A DNA stretch of 64,000 nt from Propionivibrio dicarboxylicus. GTDB taxonomy: Bacteria > Pseudomonadota > Gammaproteobacteria > Burkholderiales > Rhodocyclaceae. The first letter of the stretch is position 1, and each line of letters starts with the position of its first letter. Both the position numbers and the translations under genes were made by a program. Where the stretch lies: the NCBI RefSeq assembly GCF_900099695.1, contig NZ_FNCY01000018.1, positions 24,508 to 88,507 on the forward strand, given 5' to 3'. The notes beneath the pieces were generated by a model, which saw only the letters and a list, made by a program, of their open reading frames with translations, did no database searches and had not been told where the DNA came from. Of the stretch, positions 40,979 to 50,761 are shown in pieces.

Positions 40979-41407
40979 GGGGGCCAAAGTTCTAATGAAC
41001 GCTGCCGGGTTGGTGGCGGACCTGTTGATGTCACCGTGCTGGGAGGTTTGCAGGTCGACCAGGAAGGCAATCTGGCCAACTGGATGGTGCCTGGCAAGAG
41101 GGTTCCCGGCATGGGCGGTGCGATGGATCTGGTGACCGGCGCCAGGCACGTCATCGTCGCCATGGAACACGCGACGAAGGACGGCGGGGCCAGGATCCTG
41201 AAACGCTGTGATTTGCCGCTGACGGCGGCGAGGAAAGTCAGTGCGATCGCCACCGAACTCGCGTTCTTCCGCTTTATCGACGGCAAGCTCGTCCTGGTCG
41301 AAGTCGCTCCAGGCGTCCGCCTCGATGAAATCCGTGCCAGGACTGAGGCCGAATTCATCGTCAGCCCGCAGTGTCAGGAAATGAAAGTGCCGGGCCGGGT
41401 GCTTTGA
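40979..41407 (+). pseudogene. 3-oxoacid CoA-transferase subunit B, N-terminally truncated remnant
   Basis: The frame encodes the C-terminal two-thirds of a SCOT/AtoA-type subunit B: VDVTVLGGLQVDQEGNLANW, VPGMGGAMDLVTGA and VEVAPGVRLDEIRARTEAEF are near-textbook. The first 80-90 residues, including the catalytic-Glu region, are missing, a stop (40976-40978) precedes the open stretch, and no start codon or ribosome site is evident. No intact subunit A lies alongside. I read it as a decayed gene left by deletion next to the TRAP operon terminator. Confidence 0.82.
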
Positions 41408-41535
41408 ATCTCCTGGGGAACTCGCGGGAGATCTTTGAAATTGCTGGCAGATAAAGCGCGACGGCGGGCTTGCTGCGATCGCACTCGATCCCTTGCACAA
41501 GAAGCTCCGGCGTAATCGGGCGATGCGCCGGTTTC

Positions 41536-42459
41536 TTACATGAACTGGAGGCAGTAGATGACGAACGACATGCTCAGCCCACTGAGCAAGGTCGAATAGA
41601 AGACGATCTTGGCGGCGTAATCGGGTTCGTTGTTGAACTCGCGCGCCAGGATTGCCGTGTTGATGGCCGAGGGCGTCGACACCCCGATGATCAATGCCTG
41701 CGCCAGCTCTCCCTTGATTCCGAGCAACAAGGTCAGCAGGAATCCAAGAATCGGGGAGACCACGAGGCGTATGAAACACGGCAATAGAACATCGTTGATC
41801 TTATAGGAACACTTGATGTCCGCCAGTTGTACTCCAAGCGTAATGAGTGCCAGCGCGATAAATCCGTCAGCAAGGTATTTCAAGGGAACGAGCACGGGTT
41901 CCGGGATTGAAATGCCGAAATAGTTGATCGGAATAATCAGCAACAGCACGTAAAAAGAGGGCATGGTAAAAACATGCCGAAGTGCCTTCCTGTAACTCGA
42001 GTTTGCCGAACTGGCCTGAAGCACGCCGACCGTGTTGCCGGTCGTGTTTTGCAGCATCATGATGAAAACCTGAACCGAGGCGGCGATCGGGCTTGACTTG
42101 AAAATCAGATCGGCAAGGGGGAGGCCATAGTTTCCGCTGTTGAAAAACGTGAGCGCGTTGCTGAATGCCTTGCGCTTGCTACGCGAGTAACCCAGCATCC
42201 TGGCGGAGATTTCGCCGATGATGAACATCAGTATCTGAATGACGGTTACGAACAGAATGATCGTGGCAAAGAAATGCAAATCGACTTTCGCCGAATACAT
42301 TTTAATGAACATGACGGCGGGAACCAGAACATAAACTGTCATGCGGGCAAATGTTCTTGCGTCCATCTTCATCGCTTTCTGGGCGACAAATCCGATCCCG
42401 ATCAGAACAAAGAGGGGGACCATTATTTTCAGGAAGATGAAACTGAGTACAACAAGCAT
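41536..42459 (-). CDS. AEC-family transporter (auxin efflux carrier/malonate transporter type)
   Basis: A 307-residue membrane protein with about ten TM segments in two halves. The conserved FFNSGNYGLPLADLI and PSAINTAILAREF segments mark the AEC family, whose bacterial members move organic anions such as malonate or malate. AAAGGAA precedes the ATG. No decarboxylase or regulator is adjacent, and the substrate is unknown. Its codons are less GC-rich than the flanking housekeeping genes. Confidence 0.87.
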   Translation of the reverse strand: MLVVLSFIFLKIMVPLFVLIGIGFVAQKAMKMDARTFARMTVYVLVPAVMFIKMYSAKVDLHFFATIILFVTVIQILMFIIGEISARMLGYSRSKRKAFSNALTFFNSGNYGLPLADLIFKSSPIAASVQVFIMMLQNTTGNTVGVLQASSANSSYRKALRHVFTMPSFYVLLLIIPINYFGISIPEPVLVPLKYLADGFIALALITLGVQLADIKCSYKINDVLLPCFIRLVVSPILGFLLTLLLGIKGELAQALIIGVSTPSAINTAILAREFNNEPDYAAKIVFYSTLLSGLSMSFVIYCLQFM

Positions 42460-42738
42460 GAAAATTCCTTTGGTTCTATCGCTTGTCCTGCGATGCTTTT
42501 TGCAAGAACTGTTTCGATTGCCGGTGTTGCCCGTAACCGGTGGGTCGATGCTTTCTGACGCCGGGAATGGGCATTGTCTCTCTGAATGGCTTTGTTAAAT
42601 CGTCATGATCGTTCTTGAGGGCGTTCCCGATTTTCTTCACGCATTGACGCCACCGTCCTAGGGTCAAAAGGCCGGGGCGCGGCGTTCGGCTCAAGCCGAC
42701 GTGTCGGGGGCAAAGTGATTCCTCAAGCGATGAGCGGT

Positions 42739-43338
42739 CTACTCGGCGGAGGAGGGGGGTGACTCGCGGAGCAACCGATACATCACGGGGACTGACGTGT
42801 CATAGGCCAATTCATAGTATTGGTTATTGTTGAATTCAAATTCCTGAATGACCTGAAGGTTCAGTTTCCGCGTATGGGCGGCAAACGAGCGAGTGTTGAT
42901 CTTGTTGATGAAAGTGACCAGGATCGGGTATCTCTCGGCCATTTTCGCTCTGGAAAAATCAAATAGCATCTCAAGAACACCGGTTCCTCGCACCGATTTG
43001 TCTATGCACACCGGGCCGTATTGATATGAGTTGTCCATGCTTAATTGCCGGCCGAGAAACTCAAGCGTGTGCAGGTTCCCGATCATGTGCGCGAACATCG
43101 GCCACTGTGACCAGAAGGACCATGAAGCTGCCATCGCGTAGGCGACCAACGCACCGTCCTTGCGAACGATGAACAGCCCCTCCTCGCCCAAGATCAAGGC
43201 GGTGAGTTGCTCCTTGGTAAACAGGGTTGTCACAAAACCACTCGATCTATCCTCATCACTGACGGAATTGACGTGGTATTTCTTCTGGAGTACCAGGACG
43301 TCATCAACGTCCCTGGCGCTTGCAACGGTGATTTTCAT
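42739..43338 (-). CDS. GNAT-like acetyltransferase-fold protein
   Basis: A 199-residue protein. The region around residues 60-150 resembles a GNAT core (ALVAYAMAASWSF strand, then PVCIDKSVRGTGVLEMLFDF in the place of the acetyl-CoA pyrophosphate loop, and FINKINTRSFAAHTRKLNL near the C-terminus). The R-x-x-G-x-G/A loop is only partly conserved (RGTGV), so activity is uncertain. It stands alone with no operon partner. Confidence 0.6.
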   Translation of the reverse strand: MKITVASARDVDDVLVLQKKYHVNSVSDEDRSSGFVTTLFTKEQLTALILGEEGLFIVRKDGALVAYAMAASWSFWSQWPMFAHMIGNLHTLEFLGRQLSMDNSYQYGPVCIDKSVRGTGVLEMLFDFSRAKMAERYPILVTFINKINTRSFAAHTRKLNLQVIQEFEFNNNQYYELAYDTSVPVMYRLLRESPPSSAE

Positions 43339-43617
43339 TATCGCAATCTGCCTTTATCAATGGACGATCATTGTGCACGACAATCGGCTTCCTGGCGCTC
43401 GCTGTGCATCGGGGCAAGACTGGCCACGCATGAAAACGCAAGAACGCCCAATGCATGTCGTAGCCAAAGCGCCCGTGAGATTGCGCTCTGATCCAAGGCG
43501 CCAAATAAGTTTTCGTCGAGACCGGCGAGATGACTTTCAGGTATTGCATTCAGGCACGGCTCGGCATATGCGCTGTTGCCAGACCGTTCCTTCTCGCCTC
43601 GGCACGAGAAATGCGAG

Positions 43618-45309
43618 TCAACTCGCCTCTCGTTCCAGCGCGACACGATCGCGGCCGTTCTGCTTGGCCTCATAGAGCGCCGCATCCGCGCGGCTTACCA
43701 GGGTTTCTGCCGTATCTCCCGGCCGATAGCTGGCAACCCCGAAGCTGCAGGTTTTTTGGCCAATTACCGGGAAGGAGTGTCCTGCGACGGCCGCCCTGAT
43801 GCGTTCGGCCAGAATGTGGGCGCCATTGAGATCGGCGTGCGAACAGATGACCAGGAATTCCTCGCCGCCCCACCGCCCCGGCGTATCCGTGTCGCGTACC
43901 AAATTGCGCAAGATTGCGGCGAATTCAATAAGCACGCTATCCCCGACCTGGTGGCCGAAGGTGTCATTGACCGATTTGAATTTGTCGACGTCCGCCATGA
44001 TGATGGCTACGGACTCGCCGTATCGTTCGGCCCTGGCCAATTCGTTCGTGAAGACTTCATCGAGCTTGGTTCTGTTGAACAGTCCGGTCAGCCGGTCGGT
44101 GATCGCAATCCTCTCGAGATTGTGATGTGCCAGGGAGAGATCGGCGTTGATGGCGTGCAACTTGTCTTCCCGGTCTTTTATCACCCCGACGAAGTAGCTC
44201 AATGCTCTTGACATCTCTCCGATTTCGTCACGATCGGCGATGTCGATGTCACCCCCTCGGCCTTGCGCGTGATCGGTCATGGCGGTGCGAAGCGCGGTGA
44301 GCCTTCTGATGACGCTTCGGTTGATGTAAAGCAGCATGAAAAGCGATACACCGAGCGTAAGAGCGACGGTGCCGGCCAGCAATCTGGATGTCCATTCGAT
44401 GACTGCCGTCACCCTGGCGTTTCGCCCGTCGACTTCGCTTTGCGTGTCAGCGAACAGGTCGGCTGCGGCAATCACCAGGCGAGAAGACAGGACCTCGGCC
44501 TGGCTGACCATCCCGCTCTCAATTCGTTCGTCATCGAGGAGTTGCAACCGCCTTTCCGCGAAGTTTGGCGGACCTCCCGCGTTCTCGCCGAGAATCTTGT
44601 GCACGGGCGCAAGGCGGATCCGCAGATTTGGCGTCATGCGTTTGTATTTGCTGTCGGCTTCCTGCCATAAACCATCCAGTCGAGTCGCCAGGCGTTCCAA
44701 CTGCGGCTTGTTCCTGTAACTCAAAATGGAAATCGTGTTCGACACGATGGCCGTGGCGGCGTCGGTCCAGGCGACCAGCAGTGGCCAGTCGGGCGCCCCA
44801 GGCCGGATCGTCTTCCGCAGGGCGCCGGCCTGCTCGTGAATGTCCTCGCCCAGCTTGAGCATCCTGTTCCATCGGTTCTGCAGTTCGGTCTCGGCATCGA
44901 TACGCTGGCCGACAACGTCGGCCAATCTTGCGAAATGTTGGCGAAGCATGTCGTCGGTGACGCGAATATTCTCGATCACCTCGGCGTCTGCGCCGAATGA
45001 AGCAATCGACTGAATGAGGACGTCCAGCGAGGCGAGCTTGTCGTTGGCCTCGCCGACCTTGGTCGCCAGGGTAAAGCGGTTGTCGACCTTGCCGAAGGCT
45101 GGCCCAATGAAGGCAATGCCCTGACTCTCCTGGGACAATCGTGCCGCGGCCACCAACAGGGGGATTTCGGAACGGGCGGTCCAGGCAAATTGCTGGCCCA
45201 CTTGATCAAGAGAAAGGAAACCGCCGAGGCTGGCCAGCGTCGCGGAGACCACGACGGCGAGCAGGCCGCCCATCAGGCGGAAGGAGATCCCGAACCGGTT
45301 GTGAGCCAT
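43618..45309 (-). CDS. Membrane diguanylate cyclase (HAMP-GGDEF)
   Basis: A 563-residue protein. TM1 is at about residues 12-32, a roughly 270-residue helical periplasmic sensor follows, TM2 is at about 305-330, then HAMP and a GGDEF domain from about 400. The active site is GGEEF (RWGGEEF near residue 482), a functional variant. RDTD five residues before it is a complete inhibitory I-site, so product feedback by cyclic-di-GMP is expected. It starts 15 bases after an orphan amino-acid-type binding protein, which probably modulates it. Confidence 0.92.
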   Translation of the reverse strand: MAHNRFGISFRLMGGLLAVVVSATLASLGGFLSLDQVGQQFAWTARSEIPLLVAAARLSQESQGIAFIGPAFGKVDNRFTLATKVGEANDKLASLDVLIQSIASFGADAEVIENIRVTDDMLRQHFARLADVVGQRIDAETELQNRWNRMLKLGEDIHEQAGALRKTIRPGAPDWPLLVAWTDAATAIVSNTISILSYRNKPQLERLATRLDGLWQEADSKYKRMTPNLRIRLAPVHKILGENAGGPPNFAERRLQLLDDERIESGMVSQAEVLSSRLVIAAADLFADTQSEVDGRNARVTAVIEWTSRLLAGTVALTLGVSLFMLLYINRSVIRRLTALRTAMTDHAQGRGGDIDIADRDEIGEMSRALSYFVGVIKDREDKLHAINADLSLAHHNLERIAITDRLTGLFNRTKLDEVFTNELARAERYGESVAIIMADVDKFKSVNDTFGHQVGDSVLIEFAAILRNLVRDTDTPGRWGGEEFLVICSHADLNGAHILAERIRAAVAGHSFPVIGQKTCSFGVASYRPGDTAETLVSRADAALYEAKQNGRDRVALEREAS

Positions 45310-45324
45310 GCCGCAACCGGTTCC

Positions 45325-46350
45325 CTAACGCACCGGCGGGGCGTACATCAGGCCGCCCTTTGACCACAGCGCATTCAGCCCCCGCTCCAAGCCCATCGGG
45401 GTTTTCGGGCCGATATTGCGATCGAATACTTCGCCGTAATTGCCGACGGCGCGAATGATCTGTTTGGCCCACTCCTTGTTCAGCCCGAGGGCAGCGCCGA
45501 GTCCGCCCTCGATACCGAGCAAGCGGCGGATTTCCGGATCGGAGCTGTTGGCGAAGCTGTCGACGTTCGATGCGCTAATCCCTTTTTCCTCGGCCGTGAT
45601 CATCACCAGCATCGACCAGTGCACAATGTTGAACCATTGGGGGTCGTCATCGCGCACCGTAAGACCCAGAGGCTCCTTGGAGACGATCTCGGGCAGGAAG
45701 ACGAAACGGTCCTTGTTTACGCCGCTGGACAGGCGGGTGGCTGCCAGAATGGCTCTATCGGCCGTCATCAGATCGCATTTCCGGAGCGAGAGGCCTTCCA
45801 TCAAGCCCTTGGCTGACTGGAAGGTTACCGGGATCAAATCCGGATAGGCGCCTTTGATCAATTCCTGCAAGTTCTGCAGCGTTGTCGTCCCTTCCCGGAC
45901 GCATACCTTGGCACGACCGAACGACTTGAGGTCTTTCGCTTTGGTGTCGGCGTGCGTGAGGAAGCCCTGACCGTCGTAGAGCACGGGGCCGGCGAAGCGA
46001 ATGCCTGTCCCTGCCTCGCGACTCAGGGTCCAGGTGGTGTTGGCGGACATGACGTCGATCGCGTTGCCACGGAGCGCGGCGGCGCGGGTACTTTCGGTTG
46101 CAGGAACGAAGCGTACCGCTTCCGGGTCTCCCAGGCTCGCCACCGCGACCGCCCTGCATAAATCGACCCAGAACCCGCTCCATCTGCCGGAGGGCTCAAG
46201 AATCGAAAATCCCGGCAGCTTGGCGTCGACAACCCCGCACCGGACCTCGCCCGACTGCCGCACCCGGTCCAGGACCTCTCCGGCCTGCAGGCCGGTTGCA
46301 CCGACACTGAGCAGGCCGGTTATGACCATGATCAGAAAACGCTGCTTCAT
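45325..46350 (-). CDS. Amino-acid ABC-type substrate-binding protein (AapJ-like), orphan
   Basis: A 341-residue periplasmic binding protein with signal peptide (IMVITGLLSVGATGLQA). It resembles the general L-amino-acid binding proteins: VRCGVVDAKLPGFSI, GFWVDLCRAVA, DVMSANTTWTLSREA, AKVCVREGTTT and AVGNYGEVFDRNIG. No permease or ATPase gene is near. The diguanylate cyclase directly follows, so it may act as its ligand sensor. Confidence 0.9.
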   Translation of the reverse strand: MKQRFLIMVITGLLSVGATGLQAGEVLDRVRQSGEVRCGVVDAKLPGFSILEPSGRWSGFWVDLCRAVAVASLGDPEAVRFVPATESTRAAALRGNAIDVMSANTTWTLSREAGTGIRFAGPVLYDGQGFLTHADTKAKDLKSFGRAKVCVREGTTTLQNLQELIKGAYPDLIPVTFQSAKGLMEGLSLRKCDLMTADRAILAATRLSSGVNKDRFVFLPEIVSKEPLGLTVRDDDPQWFNIVHWSMLVMITAEEKGISASNVDSFANSSDPEIRRLLGIEGGLGAALGLNKEWAKQIIRAVGNYGEVFDRNIGPKTPMGLERGLNALWSKGGLMYAPPVR

Positions 46351-46739
46351 AAAAGTTATCTCTTTCGATCGATCGAAGATTCCATGCCTTCCGATATCTT
46401 CTGGAACAGACGCATCGTCGGTGACAAGAAACAGCGATCTCCGGAGCCCCTGAAATAGACCTTCCCAGCTTTAATTCTCTGTGTTCGTTAACGCTCGACC
46501 GGCCACTACATACAACACAACATCTATGCCATTTATTTAACGATCATTTTACCCGAGATTGGCCATTGACCATTTCGCCGCCGACAACAGACTGGCCGTA
46601 ATCCCTCGTTATGGCATACACATTCGTTGGAGATCTCGCTTTGCTGTCTCGGTGACGCGAAACTGTCGCTCGTTTCGGGCGGGGGCCGGCGTGGCGGCCG
46701 AATATTCCCCCATTCTTAAGGAAAATCCGTGCGCGACGC
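46351..46739. other. Intergenic stretch with promoter of the binding-protein/cyclase pair
   Basis: No gene is supported here. A 14-bp perfect palindrome TTCGATCGATCGAA (46364-46377) lies 13 bases in front of the binding-protein start codon and could be a regulator site or chance. The central part (about 46490-46560) is AT-rich. Confidence 0.5.
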
Positions 46740-49700
46740 TCAACGTTCGTCGTCAAGTTCGAACCCCTTCTTCCGGGCCGATTCCGTGAGGCATCCGAGG
46801 GCAAGGCTGAAGTCGAATGATTCGATGGCGTTGTTGATCAGAGGGTAACGGTCGCCAAGCGCGATGCGCAGCAGACGCCGGTTTTCCTGCAAGGTCTCCC
46901 GGCAAGCGAAATCATCATTGGCGAGCTGCGTTGCGAGTTGGCAATACACCTCGCGAATCTTCGTCATGTCTTCCGGGATGTCCGCGTTCGGGTCCGCGCC
47001 CGTTGCGACGCTGCGGCCCTTGATGGCGTCAATCAGCGTACCGAGTCGTTCGGCAAGGGCGTCGACCAATTGGTGCACGGGCAGCAAGGGCGCGCCGGGT
47101 TCCAGTTGGGCGATGCTCGATTCGAGTTTCGCCGCCTGTTCGGGCAGGTCGATGGCGCCGATCTGGGCGGCAGCGCCCTTGAGTGTGTGGGCGATGCGCG
47201 CGGCGCCGATCCAGTCGGCTGCCGCCAATGCCCGTGTGATCTGCGCACGAAAGTCGCTCTGGGTGCCGACAAACTTGTCCAGGAGCCGGTTGTAGAGGGC
47301 CTCGCGCCCCAGGGCGAAGCGCAATCCCACCCTGAAATCGATCCCCGCGATGGGCGAGGGCTCCGGTGGCGCTGCGTCACCAATGTCCGCCGCCGTCGCG
47401 TCTGCGCCGACCGGCGGTGTTTCCTCCTGGCGTGGCGCGATCCAGCGCCGCAGTTTGGCCCAGAGTTCTTCGGGGGCGATGGGTTTGGCGATGTGGTCGT
47501 TCATGCCGGCCTCGAGACAGCGTTCGCGATCGTTGCTCATCGCATTGGCGGTCATCGCCAGAATCGGCAGTGCGGCGAATTGCGGCTGCTGGCGGATCGC
47601 CCGGGTGGCGGCGATGCCGTCCATGACCGGCATCTGCATGTCCATCAGCACGCAGTCATATTGCCCGCGCGCCAGTCGGTCGAGGGCCTGGCGACCATCG
47701 GCGGCGATATCGACGACGAAATTGGCCTGGCGCAGCATTTCCGAGGCGACTTCCTGATTCAGTTCGTTGTCCTCGACCAGAAGGATGCGGGCACCGCCGC
47801 GCTGCGGCAGGGGCGCCTCCGTCGTCTCGTGGTGTGTGCCCGGATTCGGCACCGGCGCGGCGCCGTCGAGCACGCGGATCGCGGCATCGAGCAACATCGA
47901 CGCATTGAGCGGCTTGGTCAGGATGTGCTCGACGCCGGCGTCCCGGCTGGCCTCCTGCAGTTCCTCATGGCTGAAGGCGGTCATCATCACCACCCGTGGC
48001 GTCTTGGCGACAGGCAGGGTGCGTATCGCCTGGGCCGTCGCGATCCCGTCAAGGTCGGGCATCTGCCAATCGACATAGGCCAGCTCGAAGGGCGTACCGG
48101 AGTCGGCGGCGAGGGTGACGGCCGAGAGCGCTTCCTCCCCGGAGGCGACCGCAGTCACCTGGAACGTCATGCTGTCGAGCATCTCGCTGATGATTTCACG
48201 GGCGGATGCATTGTCATCGACCACCAGCACCTTGCGCCCGCGCAGATCGGGCGAGGGGAGCAGGCTGGGCGCGATCGCGGCGCTGCGTTCCAGTCGGGCC
48301 GAGAACCAGAATTCCGAGCCGACGCCGGGCTGGCTGCTGACGCCCACGTCGCCGCCCATCAGCGCCGCCAGATGCTTCGATATCGCCAGGCCGAGTCCGC
48401 TGCCGCCATAACGCCGGGTGGTGGACGAGTCGGCCTGATGAAAACTCTGGAATAGCCGGCCGCATTGTTCGGCCGTCAAACCGATGCCAGTGTCCTTGAC
48501 CGAGAAGCGTAGCAGGACCGCCTGGTCGTCGGCTTCGATCACGGTAATCCGCAGGGTGATTTCGCCGCGCTCGGTAAACTTGACCGCGTTGTTGACGAAG
48601 TTGATCAGTATCTGCCCGATTCGGAGCGGGTCGCCGAGCAGGTGCTCGGGGACGTCGCCGGCGACATCGAGAATCAGTTCCAGCCCCTTGGCGGCGGCCT
48701 TCTCGCCGACCAGCCCGGTGACGCCTTCGAGCACCCGCGAGAGTTCGAAATCGGTCCGTTCGACGCGCATCTCGCGCGCTTCAATCTTGGAGAAGTCGAG
48801 AACGTCGTTGATGATGCCAAGCAGATGCTGGCCGGAGGACTGGATCTTGAGGATGTAGTCGCGCTGGCGCGGCAGCAGGTCGGTCTTCAACGCCAGATGG
48901 GCCATGCCGATGATGGCGTTCATCGGCGTGCGGATTTCATGGCTCATGTTGGCGAGGAAAGCGGTCTTGGCAACATTGGCGGCTTCGGCCTTCTGCGTGG
49001 CATCGACGAGCTTCGCCGTGCGATCCGCGACCATTCCCTCAAGCTGTTGTTGATAGCCGAGCAGCGCCTTCTCGGCCTGCTGACGGCGCCGGTTCTGGAT
49101 GACAAGCGCAACGACCAGGGCCGACAGGATCAGGATGGCCGCCGAGGCGCCGATGACGGCGTTTCGGTATTCGCGCCAGAGTGTCCGGGGCTGGTTGATG
49201 AGCATGGATGCCGGCGGGAGATTGTCGAGACTGGCTTCCCAGCGCCGGAGCTGGAGCCAGTCGAACATCGGCGTCGCCGGGACCGACGCGTCGCTGACGG
49301 CCGCGGCCGGCGTGTGCGCGTTCGCCATCAGATCGGCGCCGATTTCGCCAAGACGCCGGCCCAAGGTCGTCGTCATCAACACCGATCCGCCGGTGAGGCC
49401 TTGCCGGACGTGCGAGTCGTACAGCCCGAGAGTCGGCGCGTTGGCCTGCTTGGCGACGTCGGCGACGACTTCGACCGGGACGAAGCTCCGCCCGGTCGGA
49501 TCCTTGAAATACGAGCCCAGGAGAATCAGGCTGTCGGCGGGCAATGACGCGACGCGGCGGAGCATTTCGTCATAGTTCAGGGCGCGGGTGTCTTCGAGTT
49601 CCGGCGGATTCGGCATCGCGGCAAGGGCTTCGACGGCCGGTTCGAAGACGCGCGCTTGCTCGTCGCCCGCGCCGGTCACCACGACGATGCGCTTCGTCCT

Positions 49701-50306
49701 GGGGAAGAGCGCCAGCCCGTGCCGAAGCGTTCCGGCGACGTCGGGTTGCCCGACCACATTCATCATTGCGCGCTGCGCCTGATTCTGTTTCCCCTGCGGC
49801 TTCTGCACGATCGACAGGATGACAGGCACGTCCGGCGGGACGAGGTCGCGACCTTCCTTTTCCAGGAACTCGAGGCCTGCCTGGTTCATGACGATCAGCA
49901 ATCCCACCGGAATTTTGGCGAATTTGTCGCGCAACAGGACGGCCTGCGCCATCCGGCGGCGCGGCTCGATGTTGCGGGCGAGGTCGAGGTATTCGACGTA
50001 GATGTCCTTGATGCTGACGCCTTTGTCCTGCAGGCTGTGGGTGGCGGCGGCAATCAGCGCGTCGGAGATCGGCAGACCGTACTGGATGCCGGAAAGAATG
50101 ACGACGGCTTTGCCGGCGAGGCGCTTGCCGTTGACTTCCTGCAGCGCGCTGCGCGCAGAGGGTGCGGTCGCGCCGCCCGGGGGCTGGGCGTTCGTTTCGG
50201 CGGCGAGCGTGAACTGACAGAAAAATCCCGCCAGCATGGCGGCGACAAACAGGCGGACAGGTCGGCAGAGACGGGGGCCACCCCTCCGGGAGCGGGAGGG
50301 GGTCAT
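46740..50306 (-). CDS. Hybrid histidine kinase with ABC-type binding-protein sensor, two receivers and Hpt
   Basis: An 1188-residue protein. A signal or anchor segment (about 18-36) is followed by a 300-residue ABC_sub_bind-type periplasmic domain ([67 protein letters not shown]). TM about 379-402, then a coiled coil, HisKA (SHEIRTPMN, His near 452), HATPase ([21 protein letters not shown]), receiver 1 (about 690-810), receiver 2 (about 840-960) and a C-terminal Hpt (HTLKG, His near 1040). It is a complete phosphorelay lacking only the final response regulator. The start has no clear ribosome site; ATG 50240 is an alternative. Confidence 0.92.
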   Translation of the reverse strand: MTPSRSRRGGPRLCRPVRLFVAAMLAGFFCQFTLAAETNAQPPGGATAPSARSALQEVNGKRLAGKAVVILSGIQYGLPISDALIAAATHSLQDKGVSIKDIYVEYLDLARNIEPRRRMAQAVLLRDKFAKIPVGLLIVMNQAGLEFLEKEGRDLVPPDVPVILSIVQKPQGKQNQAQRAMMNVVGQPDVAGTLRHGLALFPRTKRIVVVTGAGDEQARVFEPAVEALAAMPNPPELEDTRALNYDEMLRRVASLPADSLILLGSYFKDPTGRSFVPVEVVADVAKQANAPTLGLYDSHVRQGLTGGSVLMTTTLGRRLGEIGADLMANAHTPAAAVSDASVPATPMFDWLQLRRWEASLDNLPPASMLINQPRTLWREYRNAVIGASAAILILSALVVALVIQNRRRQQAEKALLGYQQQLEGMVADRTAKLVDATQKAEAANVAKTAFLANMSHEIRTPMNAIIGMAHLALKTDLLPRQRDYILKIQSSGQHLLGIINDVLDFSKIEAREMRVERTDFELSRVLEGVTGLVGEKAAAKGLELILDVAGDVPEHLLGDPLRIGQILINFVNNAVKFTERGEITLRITVIEADDQAVLLRFSVKDTGIGLTAEQCGRLFQSFHQADSSTTRRYGGSGLGLAISKHLAALMGGDVGVSSQPGVGSEFWFSARLERSAAIAPSLLPSPDLRGRKVLVVDDNASAREIISEMLDSMTFQVTAVASGEEALSAVTLAADSGTPFELAYVDWQMPDLDGIATAQAIRTLPVAKTPRVVMMTAFSHEELQEASRDAGVEHILTKPLNASMLLDAAIRVLDGAAPVPNPGTHHETTEAPLPQRGGARILLVEDNELNQEVASEMLRQANFVVDIAADGRQALDRLARGQYDCVLMDMQMPVMDGIAATRAIRQQPQFAALPILAMTANAMSNDRERCLEAGMNDHIAKPIAPEELWAKLRRWIAPRQEETPPVGADATAADIGDAAPPEPSPIAGIDFRVGLRFALGREALYNRLLDKFVGTQSDFRAQITRALAAADWIGAARIAHTLKGAAAQIGAIDLPEQAAKLESSIAQLEPGAPLLPVHQLVDALAERLGTLIDAIKGRSVATGADPNADIPEDMTKIREVYCQLATQLANDDFACRETLQENRRLLRIALGDRYPLINNAIESFDFSLALGCLTESARKKGFELDDER

Positions 50307-50761
50307 GGTTGCACCCGGGCGCGTCCATCGGCGCCACGACGGCGTCCGGACATGCCCACCAAATAATCAGTGCAGATACCAGGGGCAAACAGGGACATCG
50401 AGAAACCAGCCTTTCCCTTTCTTGCTTGCGAGCCATCCCGGTGTAGCCAGCCACCGACGGTCTAACCAGATAATAGGCCTAATCCCGCAACGCCGTCCAT
50501 TTGCCGTGACGATGCCATTCAATTGACGCGGTGGTGCTTGGTGTGGCGGACGCCATTCCCGCAATTGGGTCGGCGTTTCGTCCGGGGGCCGCCCAAAGTG
50601 GTGCGGCGGCGCTTCTTTTGGTGCACCACCGGCCGGCGTGCACTGCGCCGGTTTCTGTAAGTGATTGCCGTGCAAGCAAAATCGGTTTTGGCGTGCTTGT
50701 TGCTTATGGGACCGTTATTCGATGTGCCTTCCCGCCAACGCCCTTTGCCCCATTTTTCGAC
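50307..50761. other. Divergent regulatory region between hybrid kinase and CheW-fusion gene
   Basis: No gene is supported. The notable element is the sigma-54-type promoter at 50689-50704. The upstream plus-strand frame is open into this region but carries no recognisable protein. Confidence 0.6.
50689..50704 (+). promoter_or_regulatory. Sigma-54 (-24/-12) promoter candidate
   Basis: TGGCGTGCTTGTTGCT matches the consensus TGGCACG-N4-TTGCW with exact spacing and two differences outside the essential GG and GC. The expected start is near 50715, giving a 5' leader of about 47 bases before ATG 50762. Confidence 0.65.

Noticed and set aside
42476..42694. 72-codon minus-strand frame between the AEC and GNAT-like genes
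   Set aside because: No ribosome site, no domain, composition like non-coding DNA.
50531..50761. Longer N-terminus of the CheW-fusion protein from base 50531
   Set aside because: The extra 77 residues are low-complexity, include the sigma-54 promoter match, and do not resemble the module; ATG 50762 is more sensible.
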